From an uncultured Geobacteraceae bacterium (GTDB lineage Bacteria > Desulfobacterota > Desulfuromonadia > Geobacterales > Pseudopelobacteraceae), in NCBI GenBank assembly GCA_903939115.1, contig CAJAFV010000003.1, positions 1-34,367 of the forward strand: DNA of 34,367 nucleotides, read 5' to 3'. The position numbers and the translations under genes were made by a program. Positions within the stretch are counted from its first letter, which is position 1, and every line of letters begins with the position of its first letter. The notes under the pieces are model-generated. The model was not told where the DNA came from. It saw only the letters and a program-made list of their open reading frames with translations, and did not search any database. Shown piece by piece: positions 25,386-33,998 of this stretch.

Positions 25386-25571
25386 TTATGTCCAGCGGAT
25401 ACACTGGACGGGACAGCCGTCAATTGCACTTTGAATATCAGCTTCAGGGGCTCCGGCAGGGTCAAAACATTCCGATTTGCCCGAAGCGTCAAATCTGAAA
25501 ACAGCCGGACATGTTGAAATACAGAGACCGCAGCTGATACAATTTTCTGTTTCTACTGTTGCAATTTTCAT
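25386..25571 (-). CDS. Small ferredoxin with one Fe-S cluster (Desulfovibrio gigas-like)
   Basis: The protein has 61 residues (MKIATVETENCISCGLCIST...). Cys11, Cys14, Cys17 and Cys53 (in GCP) fit a single [4Fe-4S] site. Cys21 and Cys35 are placed like the disulfide pair of the D. gigas ferredoxin (family knowledge), and Cys57 is extra. It is a likely cytoplasmic low-potential carrier. CGGAG precedes the ATG. It lies beside rubredoxin, divergent from the hydrolase gene. Confidence 0.88.
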   Translation of the reverse strand: MKIATVETENCISCGLCISTCPAVFRFDASGKSECFDPAGAPEADIQSAIDGCPVQCIRWT

Positions 25572-25587
25572 CGATTTTCTCCGGAAG

Positions 25588-25629
25588 TGGGAGGTATTTG
25601 TAAACGCTGGTCAGTTTACGCATCTCCCA
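25588..25629. promoter_or_regulatory. Nested inverted repeat in divergent promoter region
   Basis: GTAAAC (25600-25605) faces GTTTAC (25614-25619) and is flanked by TGGGAG (25588-25593) and CTCCCA (25624-25629). It lies just upstream of the ferredoxin gene and 84 bases before the hydrolase gene, so it may be a shared operator or a leader hairpin. Confidence 0.3.
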
Positions 25630-25712
25630 TGGGGATGTCAATACACAGTGAGTCTTTTTAATAGTATCCGACGACTAATACCGGAATGAACTGAGAGAAA
25701 CGAGAGGAAGTT

Positions 25713-26336
25713 ATGATATTTGAATCAATCGCCGTAGGACCGCTGTCAGTCAATTGCTTTGTTGTTGCGTGTGAACAGAGCCGCGAAGGGATTGTTGTCG
25801 ATCCGGGAGGCGATGTTGAGTTGATCGTCGAGATTGTGAAGCGACATGGGCTGGAGGTCCATACGGTAATTAATACGCATGGCCATTTTGACCACCTGGG
25901 GGGAAACCGCCAGGCTCTGGAGACCTTTGGTGCCCGACTGCTGATTCACCAGGCCGATGCGCCGATGTTGAGCAAATCAGCTGAAGTCGCCCGCATGTAT
26001 GGCTTGTCGGGTGATAATTCGCCGGAAGCAGATGCCTATCTGGTTGATGGTATGGAGGTGTTTTTTGGCACATGCCGCTTGAAAGTACTCTATACGCCGG
26101 GGCATACCCTGGGAGGATGCTGTCTCTATTTTGAAGACGAGCATAAAGTGATAACCGGGGATACCCTCTTTGCCGATTCAATCGGGCGTACAGACTTGCC
26201 GGGCGGGTCGCATGAGCAGCTGTTGCATTCAATCCGTACCAAGCTTTTTACGCTGCCGGACGACGTAATAGCCTATCCCGGACATGGCCCGGAGACAACC
26301 ATCGGGCATGAAAAGCGCAACAATCCCTATTTCTGA
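25713..26336 (+). CDS. Metallo-beta-lactamase-fold hydrolase (glyoxalase II-like)
   Basis: The protein has 207 residues. It has the metal-binding THGHFDHLGG (HxHxDH, about 55-62), YTPGHTLGGCCLYF, ITGDTLFADSIGRTDLPGG and the terminal YPGHGPETTIGHEK. This short form without the glyoxalase II C-terminal domain is a common cytoplasmic thioester or lactone hydrolase group of mostly unknown substrate. GAGGAAG lies upstream of the ATG. coaBC follows after 14 bases on the same strand, probably in one transcript. Confidence 0.88.
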   Translation: MIFESIAVGPLSVNCFVVACEQSREGIVVDPGGDVELIVEIVKRHGLEVHTVINTHGHFDHLGGNRQALETFGARLLIHQADAPMLSKSAEVARMYGLSGDNSPEADAYLVDGMEVFFGTCRLKVLYTPGHTLGGCCLYFEDEHKVITGDTLFADSIGRTDLPGGSHEQLLHSIRTKLFTLPDDVIAYPGHGPETTIGHEKRNNPYF

Positions 26337-26350
26337 GGTGGTTCCTGCCA

Positions 26351-27547
26351 ATGCTTACCGATAAAAAAATCATTCTGGGCGTATGCGGAGGAATTGCCGC
26401 CTACAAGGCGATTGAGTTACTGCGGCTTTTGACCAAAGCAGGTGCCGACGTTCATGTCATTATGACCCGTGCAGCCCAGGAATTCGTTGCGCCACTTACC
26501 TTTCAAACGCTCTCGTCAAATCCTGTTCATACAGATCTTTTCAACCTGATCGCAGAACGCGAAATCGGGCACATCTCGCTGGCTGACAAAGCCGATCTGT
26601 TCATTGTCGTCCCGGCGACAGCCAATGTTATCGGTAAAATCGCCGCGGGTATTGCCGATGACATGCTCACAACGACCGTCATGGCTACAAAGGCTCCGGT
26701 GCTGTTCGCTCCCGCTATGAACGTCAATATGTTTACTAACCCGATATACCAGGAAAATGAGCAGAAACTGCGGCGCTTTGGATACCTTTTTGTAGCCCCG
26801 ATAAGTGGTACCCTTGCGTGTGGATGGGAAGGCGAAGGAAAGCTGGCGTCGCCGGAGGCTATTTTCGAGGGAGCTCATGCAGCACTGACAAAAAAAGATT
26901 TGCTAGGACGGACGATACTGATCACCGCCGGACCAACCCGCGAAGAGATTGATCCGGTCAGATATATCAGCAACCATTCTTCCGGCAAGATGGGCTACGC
27001 CCTCGCTCGTATCGCATGTCGCCGGGGCGCGAAAGTCCTTTTAATCAGTGGTCCGACCGCTCTGGCGGAACCGGAGGGCATCCAGGTTGTCAAGACCACC
27101 AGCGCCAGCGAAATGCACCGTGAGGTCATGGCGCGTGTCGCTGAATGTGACGCCGTCATCAAGGCTGCTGCTGTGGCAGACTATCGTCCCCTAGTAAGAA
27201 GCGCTATTAAAATCAAGAAAAAGTCTGAATCTGTAACGATTGAACTGGTCAAAAATCCTGATATTCTCGCCGAACTGGGTGGGGCTCCCCATTGTCCGTT
27301 TCTGGTCGGATTCGCTGCGGAAACCGATGCGCTGACAAAAAACGCAGAGAAAAAACTGCGTGAAAAAAATCTCGATATGATTGTTGCCAACGACGTGAGC
27401 CAGGTAGATGCCGGTTTCAACGTGGACACCAACCGCGCGTTGCTGTTATTCAGAGACGGCAGCAGCTCTGATTGCGGGCTGATGTCAAAGGATCAACTGG
27501 CCGGGGCTATTCTTGACCATGTTGCCGCCCGTCTAATGGTACAGTGA
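26351..27547 (+). CDS. coaBC: Bifunctional phosphopantothenoylcysteine decarboxylase / phosphopantothenate-cysteine ligase
   Basis: The protein has 398 residues. The CoaC half (about 1-180) shows GVCGGIAAYKAIEL, the active-site His in GHISLADKADL, VVPATANVIGKIAAGIADDML, the PAMN motif and the LACGWEGEGKL loop with the catalytic Cys. The CoaB half shows GPTREEIDPVRYISNHSSGK and the lysine-rich IKIKKKSE. It makes phosphopantetheine for coenzyme A: cysteine addition to phosphopantothenate, then FMN-dependent decarboxylation. Full length for the family. The CGW in place of the usual CGxxGxG residue pair is a minor variation. Confidence 0.95.
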   Translation: MLTDKKIILGVCGGIAAYKAIELLRLLTKAGADVHVIMTRAAQEFVAPLTFQTLSSNPVHTDLFNLIAEREIGHISLADKADLFIVVPATANVIGKIAAGIADDMLTTTVMATKAPVLFAPAMNVNMFTNPIYQENEQKLRRFGYLFVAPISGTLACGWEGEGKLASPEAIFEGAHAALTKKDLLGRTILITAGPTREEIDPVRYISNHSSGKMGYALARIACRRGAKVLLISGPTALAEPEGIQVVKTTSASEMHREVMARVAECDAVIKAAAVADYRPLVRSAIKIKKKSESVTIELVKNPDILAELGGAPHCPFLVGFAAETDALTKNAEKKLREKNLDMIVANDVSQVDAGFNVDTNRALLLFRDGSSSDCGLMSKDQLAGAILDHVAARLMVQ

Positions 27548-27628
27548 TGGTATTTCTGTTTTGTCTTGACTTGACTGCTCGAAAGTTCTAGGTTTTTCTC
27601 GCTTCTAACCCACTCGGAGGTATCACCC

Positions 27629-28300
27629 GTGGCCATAATCCTCGGCGCCGGCATTATTGTAAAACTGGTTCTCTTGCTGCTACTGTCATTCTCAGTGGTC
27701 TCATGGGCCATTATCCTGTTCAAATTTTTTCAGGTTCAACGTGCAAATAGCGAATCCGAACGGTTCATGGACTTTTTCTGGAAATCAAAGCGTTTTGATG
27801 CGATTGCGTCGCAGGTTGACCGATTTGCCAACTCGCCATTGACAGTTCTCTTCAATGAAGGGTACAGCGAGCTGAAAAAGGTTGTTGAACCTGACAGCAA
27901 AAGTGACGGCAGTGCTCTCAGTACCGATCTTGGTGGTGTTGAGAATGTTTCCCGGGCTCTGCGTCGTGCAACTAATTCCGAGATAACCCGCCTTGAAAAG
28001 TACCTGACATTTCTTGCCACAACCGGCTCAACTTCACCCTTTATCGGCCTGTTTGGTACTGTCTGGGGCATTATGACCGCATTCGAGGGTATCGGTAAAA
28101 CCGGATCTGCTTCTTTAGCAGTAGTTGCCCCGGGCATTGCAGAAGCGCTGATTGCGACCGCTATCGGACTTGTTGCAGCCATCCCGGCTGTCATGGCGTA
28201 CAATCACTTCCAACATAAAATTCGTGTACTGATAAATGAGATGGACAGTTTTTCCACTGAATTTCTTAACATAGTGCACCGTAATATCTCGGGGAAATAG
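27629..28300 (+). CDS. tolQ: TolQ proton-channel subunit
   Basis: The start is GTG 27629, with CGGAGG 8 bases upstream. The 223-residue inner-membrane protein of the MotA/TolQ/ExbB family has a span near 8-30, the segment TFLATTGSTSPFIGLFGTVWG (about 130-150) and a third span with EALIATAIGLVAAIPAV. With TolR it forms the proton-driven motor that energises TolA. First gene of tolQRAB-pal. Confidence 0.95.
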   Translation: MAIILGAGIIVKLVLLLLLSFSVVSWAIILFKFFQVQRANSESERFMDFFWKSKRFDAIASQVDRFANSPLTVLFNEGYSELKKVVEPDSKSDGSALSTDLGGVENVSRALRRATNSEITRLEKYLTFLATTGSTSPFIGLFGTVWGIMTAFEGIGKTGSASLAVVAPGIAEALIATAIGLVAAIPAVMAYNHFQHKIRVLINEMDSFSTEFLNIVHRNISGK

Positions 28301-28302
28301 CT

Positions 28303-28716
28303 ATGGCTATGGGTGGACAAAATAATAATCGTGCCGTAATGGCTGAGATCAACGTTACTCCACTGGTAGATGTCATGCTGGTTCTGCTGGTCATTTTTAT
28401 GGTTACCGCACCTATGATGCAGCAGGGCGTTCAGGTTAATCTTCCGAAAGCAGACACCAAAGCCATGTCACCGGCTGAAGCTTCTGTCGTTGTGTCAGTT
28501 GACAAGGCGGGGAAAATTTTCATAGATAAAGAACAGATCCCTGCAGGGCAGTTGCGCACGCGGCTCACCACTCTGTTTGCCACCCGGGCGAAAAAAGAGG
28601 TGTTTTTGAATGCCGATGCCGCAGTGCCGTACGGTGAAGTTGTGCGTACCATGGCCGATATTAAGGGGGCAGGCATCGAGCGCCTCGGCATGGTAACGGA
28701 ACCGGCTGCAAAATAA
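28303..28716 (+). CDS. tolR: TolR (ExbD family) motor subunit
   Basis: The protein has 137 residues with one N-terminal span. INVTPLVDVMLVLLVIFMVT contains the conserved Asp in the membrane segment needed for proton use. The C-terminal periplasmic domain has VVVSVDKAGKIFIDKEQIP. The gene begins 2 bases after tolQ and its stop overlaps the next start by one base (TAATG). Confidence 0.95.
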   Translation: MAMGGQNNNRAVMAEINVTPLVDVMLVLLVIFMVTAPMMQQGVQVNLPKADTKAMSPAEASVVVSVDKAGKIFIDKEQIPAGQLRTRLTTLFATRAKKEVFLNADAAVPYGEVVRTMADIKGAGIERLGMVTEPAAK

Positions 28717-29489
28717 TGAGCCACCCCCCCGCTTCAAGAATTGATACCGGTGCCGGTGTCTGTTTCATAGCTTCGGCCGTCATTCACCTGACGGTTTTTT
28801 TATTACTGGTGTGGTGGGGGCGGCTCTTTCCGCAACAGACAGCATTTCAGGAAACATATTACGTGGATATAGTGAATCTTCCGGTTGCTGACCCGCAATC
28901 TGGCAGTTCTGCTCAGAAGAGTGATGATGGCGTAGCAGTGCACCCTCCTGCCGCGCCACAGGCGATGACAGCGCCGGTGCCTGCTAAAACTCCTCCAAAA
29001 AGCATCACGAAGCCGGTAAAGCCTACGGCTGCTAAAGAATCAGCAGAAACCGAGTCCGCGTTTGCTGAACGGATGGAAAAACTGGAGAGTGGCAGAGAGG
29101 CTCGTCGGGCAGAAGCCGTTTTAGATAAATTACGCAGCAAGCAGAAGGGTGCTGGCAGTACCAAAGTTGGAATGCCCGGTGCCAGTGGCAGTGAGGCGGG
29201 AAGCAATTATGGCGACTTCATTAAGTCTCGCCTGGAAGATGCGCTGAAGGTTACGAGCAGTTACAGCACTAAGAGCCCGGAGGTCGTTGTCCGCCTGACG
29301 ATCACTGCAGAGGGGAAACTCTCCCGGATGAAAATAGAACGCAGCAGCGGTGATGCGATCTTTGAGATGGCGGTCAGGCGGGCTATCGATCTGGCCAGTG
29401 AAAAATTTGTCGCGCCACCAAACCGTACTGTTTTTGAAAATGGCTTTATTTTTAAACCGAGAGGAATATCGAGCGGTTCATCACGGTAA
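28716..29489 (+). CDS. tolA: TolA-like energy transducer with TonB-type C-terminus
   Basis: The protein has 257 residues. It has a short cytoplasmic start, one membrane span (ICFIASAVIHLTVFLLLVWW with the S/H-type face), a proline/alanine/lysine-rich and charged linker (about 60-150) and a C-terminal domain (GDFIKSRLEDALKV..., EVVVRLTITAEGKLSRMKIERSSGD) of the TonB/TolA kind. It links TolQR to TolB and Pal. The linker is shorter than in E. coli TolA. Confidence 0.88.
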   Translation: MSHPPASRIDTGAGVCFIASAVIHLTVFLLLVWWGRLFPQQTAFQETYYVDIVNLPVADPQSGSSAQKSDDGVAVHPPAAPQAMTAPVPAKTPPKSITKPVKPTAAKESAETESAFAERMEKLESGREARRAEAVLDKLRSKQKGAGSTKVGMPGASGSEAGSNYGDFIKSRLEDALKVTSSYSTKSPEVVVRLTITAEGKLSRMKIERSSGDAIFEMAVRRAIDLASEKFVAPPNRTVFENGFIFKPRGISSGSSR

Positions 29490-29502
29490 TATGGGATATG
29501 GT

Positions 29503-30783
29503 ATGAAAAATTGGTTGTTTGTTATTCTTCTTGTTGCCCTGCCGGCTGTTATATCTGCGCAATCGGATTACATAGAGGTGAATGCTCCCGGCAATCGTCA
29601 AATGAAACTGGCTGTAGAGCCATCACGTGCAGTTGACGGCTCACCGACTGTTGATCCGGTCCGGCACTCCGCAGACGTCATTGCGTTTGATATGAACATG
29701 TCAGGCGTTGTTATTGCCGAGAGCCGTTCACTGCAATTGCCCGCTGGGAATTTATCAATGGCGGACGTTAATTATGCCCCGTGGTTGAGCGCCGGGTTTG
29801 ATATGCTGATCAGAAGTGAACTCAGTTTAAAAGGCGACCAACTGACAGTAGAGTTTCGTCTTTTTGATGTCATTAATCGCAAGATGATAACCGCAAAGCG
29901 GTATCTCGGCACGGCAAAAGATCTCCGGAGGTTCAGCCATTCATTTGCCGATGAAATTCTCCGTGTGCTTACCGGTGAAAAGGGTGTTTTTACGACCAGA
30001 ATAGCCTACGTATCCACGCAGTCAGGCAATAAGGAAATCTATGTCATGGATTGGGATGGCTACAATCCTCTCCCGTTGACGAAAAATGGCTCCATCAATC
30101 TGAATCCCGACTTTTCCCCTGATGGCCGGGAGATTATCTTCACCTCATACAAGCGCCGCAATCCGGATCTGTATCGGCGTTCACTCTCTAGTCCGGTTGA
30201 GGTTCCGCTATCCAATCGTAAAGGGCTCAATATTACCGGGAGCTGGTCACCGGACGGCAGCAAAATAGCCCTTGCACTGAGCAAAGATGGTGATGCCGAA
30301 ATATATACCCTGGATAAAGATGGCAGCCATCCGACCAGGTTGACCACGAATCCGGCTCTTGACCTGTATCCCGCCTGGTCGCCGGACGGCAAACAGATCG
30401 CTTTTGTTTCCGACCGTTTGGGAAAACCGCAGATCTTTGTCATGAAAGCCACTGGCGGTGAGGTCAGACGGCTGACAACTGCCGGCAGCTACAACGTCAA
30501 TCCACGATGGTCTCCAAAAGGGGATAAAATCGCGTATTCGAGGATGGTCAGCGGGGGCTTCCACATATTCACCATCGGAACGGACGGCTCATCTGATACT
30601 CAGCTTACGACTGAGGGCAGTAACGAAAACCCCTCCTGGTCTGCAGATGGTCGACTCATCTGCTTCAGTTCAGTGCGAAGCAGCGGTAACGGCGTATATG
30701 TCATGCGTGCCGATGGCACCGGCCAGAGAAAAGTATCTCAAGTGAAAGGCACGTACTTTCAACCGGTCTGGTCCGCTCACTGA
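29503..30783 (+). CDS. tolB: TolB periplasmic beta-propeller protein
   Basis: The start ATG 29503 gives a clean Sec signal (MKNWLFVILLVALPAVISA) with GGGA upstream; ATG 29491 (MGYG...) is an alternative. The product has 426 residues. The N-terminal domain (about 25-155) is followed by a six-bladed propeller visible as repeated SPDG/WSPDG motifs (FSPDGREIIFTS, WSPDGSKIAL, WSPDGKQIAFVS, WSPKGDKIAYS, WSADGRLICFSS). TolB binds Pal and TolA in the periplasm. Length is normal. Confidence 0.94.
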   Translation: MKNWLFVILLVALPAVISAQSDYIEVNAPGNRQMKLAVEPSRAVDGSPTVDPVRHSADVIAFDMNMSGVVIAESRSLQLPAGNLSMADVNYAPWLSAGFDMLIRSELSLKGDQLTVEFRLFDVINRKMITAKRYLGTAKDLRRFSHSFADEILRVLTGEKGVFTTRIAYVSTQSGNKEIYVMDWDGYNPLPLTKNGSINLNPDFSPDGREIIFTSYKRRNPDLYRRSLSSPVEVPLSNRKGLNITGSWSPDGSKIALALSKDGDAEIYTLDKDGSHPTRLTTNPALDLYPAWSPDGKQIAFVSDRLGKPQIFVMKATGGEVRRLTTAGSYNVNPRWSPKGDKIAYSRMVSGGFHIFTIGTDGSSDTQLTTEGSNENPSWSADGRLICFSSVRSSGNGVYVMRADGTGQRKVSQVKGTYFQPVWSAH

Positions 30784-30826
30784 TACTCATGAGAGGCACT
30801 ATTACTGTAAGTTATCGTAATATCAG

Positions 30827-30854
30827 TTGCAATGCTAACGCTGTTATGTATAAT
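30827..30854 (+). promoter_or_regulatory. Sigma-70 promoter of pal
   Basis: TTGCAA (30827-30832) and a perfect TATAAT (30849-30854) are separated by 16 bases, 60 bases before the pal start. It can add pal transcripts beyond those from tolQ. Confidence 0.6.
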
Positions 30855-30913
30855 CGCACCGTATTCAATTTTCAGGGCAGTATGCCTTATTTTATGGGAA
30901 ACAGGAGCTTGAA

Positions 30914-31510
30914 ATGAAAAAAAGGATGGTAGCATTATTGGCAGGCATCAGCCTGGCTGCGTTGCTTGCAGGCGGGTGCGCAAGCAAAGAAGCTGTTAAA
31001 AAAGAAGAGCCGATTCAGCCTTCCGCTGGTATCTCAATGACTGAATCTGCCAAACCGGTAGATACGGCAGAACAGGCGCGATTGGCAGAACTGGCACGAT
31101 TGGCGCGACTGGCAGAGCAGGCACGACCTGCAGAACAGGCACGCTTGGATGCATTAAAGGCTGCCGCTCTTGAACTGAAGTTCCAAACAGTATATTTCGA
31201 TTTTGACAAAGCAGACCTTCGTCAGGATGCCCGGGATGTCCTTTCGAAAAATGCCGAAGTCATCCTGAAATCTGTAGCAGGAACCAAAGTCCAGATAGAA
31301 GGCCACTGCGATGAGCGTGGGTCAGCTGAATACAACCTGGCGCTCGGTGAAGGTCGCGCCAGGTCAGTCCAGAAGTACTTAACGACTCTTGGAGTCAAAG
31401 CAGATGTACTCTCCATTATCAGCTATGGCAAAGAAAAACCGGCTGTTAAAGGGAGTGATGAAGCTGCCTGGGCAAAAAACAGACGTGCTGAATTTGTTAT
31501 CGTAAAGTAG
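30914..31510 (+). CDS. pal: Pal peptidoglycan-associated outer-membrane lipoprotein
   Basis: The protein has 198 residues. The lipoprotein signal ends LLAGGC (lipidated Cys22). A 30-residue A/R/L/E-rich spacer repeats units like EQARLAEL and EQARPAEQ, longer than usual. The OmpA-like domain (about 92-198) carries VYFDFDKADLR, IEGHCDERGSAEYNLALGEGRA and KNRRAEFVI, which bind peptidoglycan. It ends the tol-pal cluster; no cpoB/ybgF gene follows. Confidence 0.94.
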   Translation: MKKRMVALLAGISLAALLAGGCASKEAVKKEEPIQPSAGISMTESAKPVDTAEQARLAELARLARLAEQARPAEQARLDALKAAALELKFQTVYFDFDKADLRQDARDVLSKNAEVILKSVAGTKVQIEGHCDERGSAEYNLALGEGRARSVQKYLTTLGVKADVLSIISYGKEKPAVKGSDEAAWAKNRRAEFVIVK

Positions 31511-31535
31511 CATCCCCGCAACTCGCTTAACCAAG

Positions 31536-31578
31536 CCACACCGGATTTGCCCGCACAGGCAGCCGGTGTGGTTTTTTT
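31536..31578 (+). terminator. Intrinsic terminator of pal
   Basis: CCACACCGG (31536-31544) pairs with CCGGTGTGG (31563-31571), followed directly by seven T residues. Confidence 0.9.
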
Positions 31579-31651
31579 GTGCAGTCTTGATACGTCAGGC
31601 GAGCCGGAAGTTTTGTATCGGCAGACGAATTCCAGCTGTCGCACGCAAAGC

Positions 31652-31682
31652 TTGACAAGAGTGTCGTTTTCTGCGATATATT
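31652..31682 (+). promoter_or_regulatory. Sigma-70 promoter of the dksA-like gene
   Basis: A perfect TTGACA (31652-31657) is followed by GATATA at 17 bases or TATATT at 19 bases. The gene begins about 50 bases downstream. Confidence 0.55.
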
Positions 31683-31733
31683 GCCGCCGTTTTTTAAGAC
31701 TACGCTCTATCAAGCACGCGGAGAAATATTATT

Positions 31734-32396
31734 ATGGCGACAAAAACCAAAGCAGCACATGAGCCGGCGACGAAGCCGGCAACCGTAACGGAACCTGCTC
31801 CGCCCATTGCATCTAAATCCGCGAAGACGCCTTCTAAAGCAAAGCCGCTGTCCACTGCCGTTACTCCAGATCCTCTGCAGGAGATCGTTTCCAGCAATGA
31901 CGAGCAGTCGGCTAATAACGTACCCGCGAAAGTCGAACCGGAAATTCAACCGGCAGCACCCTCGGCAAGCCAAGACCCTAGATGGCTGGAAATACGGCTG
32001 ATTCTCGAAAAACTGAAAGATGATACTGTTCGTGAGATCAGGAAATCGGTTAAGAACGGGACTGAGGCGGTAGCAGCGATTGAGCCAGGCGGTGACATCT
32101 ATGACCAGGCGTCTTCAGAGCGGGATCGGGAGCTGGGTTTGATACTTGGCGATCGGGAGCGAGAGAAGATCCACAATATTGATGAGGCGCTGCTGCGTAT
32201 TAGTGACGGTGATTACGGTATCTGCGAAGAATGCGATGAAGACATCCCACTTGGCAGGCTTAAAGCAATGCCGTTTACCCGTCATTGCGTAAAGTGCAAG
32301 TCCGATCTTGAAAAACTGCAGGCCCAGACCAAGCGGGTTGAGGAAGAGCGAGCCTACCGTGAAATCCCTCTCGGCTCTGAAGAAGAAGAGTCCTAG
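31734..32396 (+). CDS. dksA: DksA-type zinc-finger transcription factor with long N-terminal extension
   Basis: The protein has 220 residues. Residues 1-75 are low-complexity A/P/T/K-rich and probably disordered. The DksA part (about 80-220) has a coiled coil with the tip motif DIYDQAS (DxxDxA, which acts in the RNA polymerase secondary channel) and a C4 zinc finger CEECDEDIPLGRLKAMPFTR followed by HCVKCK. DksA proteins modulate rRNA and amino-acid promoters with ppGpp. E. coli DksA is 151 residues, so the extension is about 70 residues. Its TAG stop shares the palindrome CTAG with the stop of the convergent DUF362 gene. Confidence 0.87.
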   Translation: MATKTKAAHEPATKPATVTEPAPPIASKSAKTPSKAKPLSTAVTPDPLQEIVSSNDEQSANNVPAKVEPEIQPAAPSASQDPRWLEIRLILEKLKDDTVREIRKSVKNGTEAVAAIEPGGDIYDQASSERDRELGLILGDREREKIHNIDEALLRISDGDYGICEECDEDIPLGRLKAMPFTRHCVKCKSDLEKLQAQTKRVEEERAYREIPLGSEEEES

Positions 32397-33535
32397 GCTT
32401 TTTTTGCACCAGCCAGCAGAGTAAGGACCTTCAGCAGCAGCCCCCGTTTAGCCCTCATGGCATTATGTGGGCAGAGCTCACGGCAGCACCAGCAGCGAAT
32501 ACAGCGCGCATTGTCAACGGACAGCGCGCTGTTTTGTATGGTAATCGCCACCGGAGGACATGCGTCACGGCAAATTCCGCATAATACGCACGTTGCCTTA
32601 TCTGCTTCCGGATACGCAAGAAGCTGATTCTTCAGCGCTTTTGCTAATAATGGCGGCAGGCCAAATTGAACATCAAGACCGGAGGGCAGCTTGAAGCTGA
32701 TTTCCGGAATAGTCTCAATCGCGGTGCCGCAAAGAGCGATGTCTTCTCTCAATGTGCCAACAAGTCCCATCTTTGCCGCTTCCCGCTCAATCGGTAACAG
32801 GTCGGCAGGAATTCCGGCGAGAACTCCCGCAATTACATCAACGGCTACCGGGTTCACTCCGGCAATCAAAAGTCCGCGTTTAATCGGGTCTCCGCTCCCA
32901 GGTCCGTTCCCCTCCATCGCGATTATGGCGTCAACAATATTCAGGGCCGGCTTCTTCAGCAGATATATCTCCAGAAGAAGCTGTGCAAACAACTCCCGCG
33001 AACTACCGGCCTTAAGATGCCAACCCGCTTTTTCTGTCCCGATAACCGCCCCGAAAAGATTTTTAACCGCACAAGTCATTGTCATCATTTCGTGCGTCTT
33101 CAGCTTAGGAAGGTTGATGATTTTGTCTGCCTCATAGTAGGCGCGTGCAAGGTTGATGGAGCGAAATGTACCGATTCCTTTAAGCTCGACCGCATCAATG
33201 AATTCAACAAGAGCTGCACCACTCTCTCTTGCGGCCTCATGCAATCCGCATTTTTCTGCAACCCGCGAAAAACTGCCAATGCCGGGACTGTCGCCAATCA
33301 GTACAATACCTCCGGATTCCCGGACAAGTTCGGCTACGACCTGCACCAGAAAGGGGTGAGTGGTAACGGCCTTGTCCGGCGCTTTAGCTGCCAGCATATT
33401 CGGTTTGAGCAGCACCCGGTCACCGGGATTGATAAACGCCTGCATCCCTCCAAGAGGTTCAAGCAGTGTGAACAGGGCGATTCGCAAAGCTGGGCGCTCA
33501 TAATTTTCAACACTTGTAATTGAAACTTTCTCCAC
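32393..33535 (-). CDS. DUF362 protein with two C-terminal [4Fe-4S] clusters
   Basis: The start is GTG 33535 (MEKVSITSVENYERPALR), with AGAGG 5 bases upstream; an in-frame TTG at 33553 is less likely. The 380-residue product has a DUF362 domain (about 1-290) with LLKPNMLAAKAPDKAVTTHP, IGDSPGIGSFSRV and NLPKLKTHEMMTMTCAVKNLFG. A ferredoxin domain follows with two [4Fe-4S] motifs (CVLCGICRDACP and CIRCWCCRELCP). The biochemical role of DUF362 is not established; the redox module suggests electron transfer in the cytoplasm. It converges with dksA, overlapping by 4 bases. Confidence 0.88.
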   Translation of the reverse strand: MEKVSITSVENYERPALRIALFTLLEPLGGMQAFINPGDRVLLKPNMLAAKAPDKAVTTHPFLVQVVAELVRESGGIVLIGDSPGIGSFSRVAEKCGLHEAARESGAALVEFIDAVELKGIGTFRSINLARAYYEADKIINLPKLKTHEMMTMTCAVKNLFGAVIGTEKAGWHLKAGSSRELFAQLLLEIYLLKKPALNIVDAIIAMEGNGPGSGDPIKRGLLIAGVNPVAVDVIAGVLAGIPADLLPIEREAAKMGLVGTLREDIALCGTAIETIPEISFKLPSGLDVQFGLPPLLAKALKNQLLAYPEADKATCVLCGICRDACPPVAITIQNSALSVDNARCIRCWCCRELCPHNAMRAKRGLLLKVLTLLAGAKKA

Positions 33536-33867
33536 AAAAACCTCTATAATCAAAGCGGTAGACGTCTTAATAACAAATCGAGAGGAGCATGATTTTGCTC
33601 ACAATATCACAATAAGCAGAAATTAATAGCGCTTAGTCACAGTCGTTTGCGTGTAATGTCTTTGTCATGTAGCAGGCAGATTACAGTCATGGCGAAGGTG
33701 GATTGACGCAGAATAAAGAACGTATTATCGGGCAAATATGATTGAAAGCCGCTCAAGCAGATACTTTCTAACCAAGCCCAATACGCCGTAATTACTACAT
33801 AGTTTTATATGCAGTAAAATAAACATTGACACCAATCAAATTATAAGGTAATTAATCTCTTCTTTTT
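33536..33867. other. Gene-free AT-rich stretch before the tRNA
   Basis: I see no gene or strong repeat in these 332 bases. A TTGACA box (33826-33831) lies about 37 bases before the tRNA and probably belongs to its promoter, although the -10 box is unclear (TAATTA at 17 bases spacing). Confidence 0.5.
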
Positions 33868-33943
33868 GAGCCGCTAGCTCAGTCGGTAGAGCACCTGACT
33901 TTTAATCAGGTGGTCGTTGGTTCGACCCCAACGCGGCTCACCA
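33868..33943 (+). tRNA. tRNA-Lys (anticodon UUU)
   Basis: A 76-base tRNA fits the cloverleaf: acceptor arms GAGCCGC and GCGGCTC, the D-arm with AGCTCAGTCGGTAGAGC, the anticodon stem CCTGA/TCAGG around the loop CTTTTAA (anticodon TTT), the T-arm with GGTTCGACCCC, and an encoded CCA end. Confidence 0.97.
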
Positions 33944-33950
33944 AACATTC

Positions 33951-33989
33951 CAAGCACTTACGTTAACTCGTAAGTGCTTGTTTTGTTTT
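33951..33989 (+). terminator. Strong intrinsic terminator of tRNA-Lys
   Basis: CAAGCACTTACG (33951-33962) pairs perfectly with CGTAAGTGCTTG (33969-33980), followed by TTTTGTTTT. Confidence 0.92.
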
Positions 33990-33998
33990 ACCCTCAAA

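Noticed and set aside
33554..33867. Possible small genes before tRNA-Lys
   Set aside because: Only very short frames without ribosome sites were seen.
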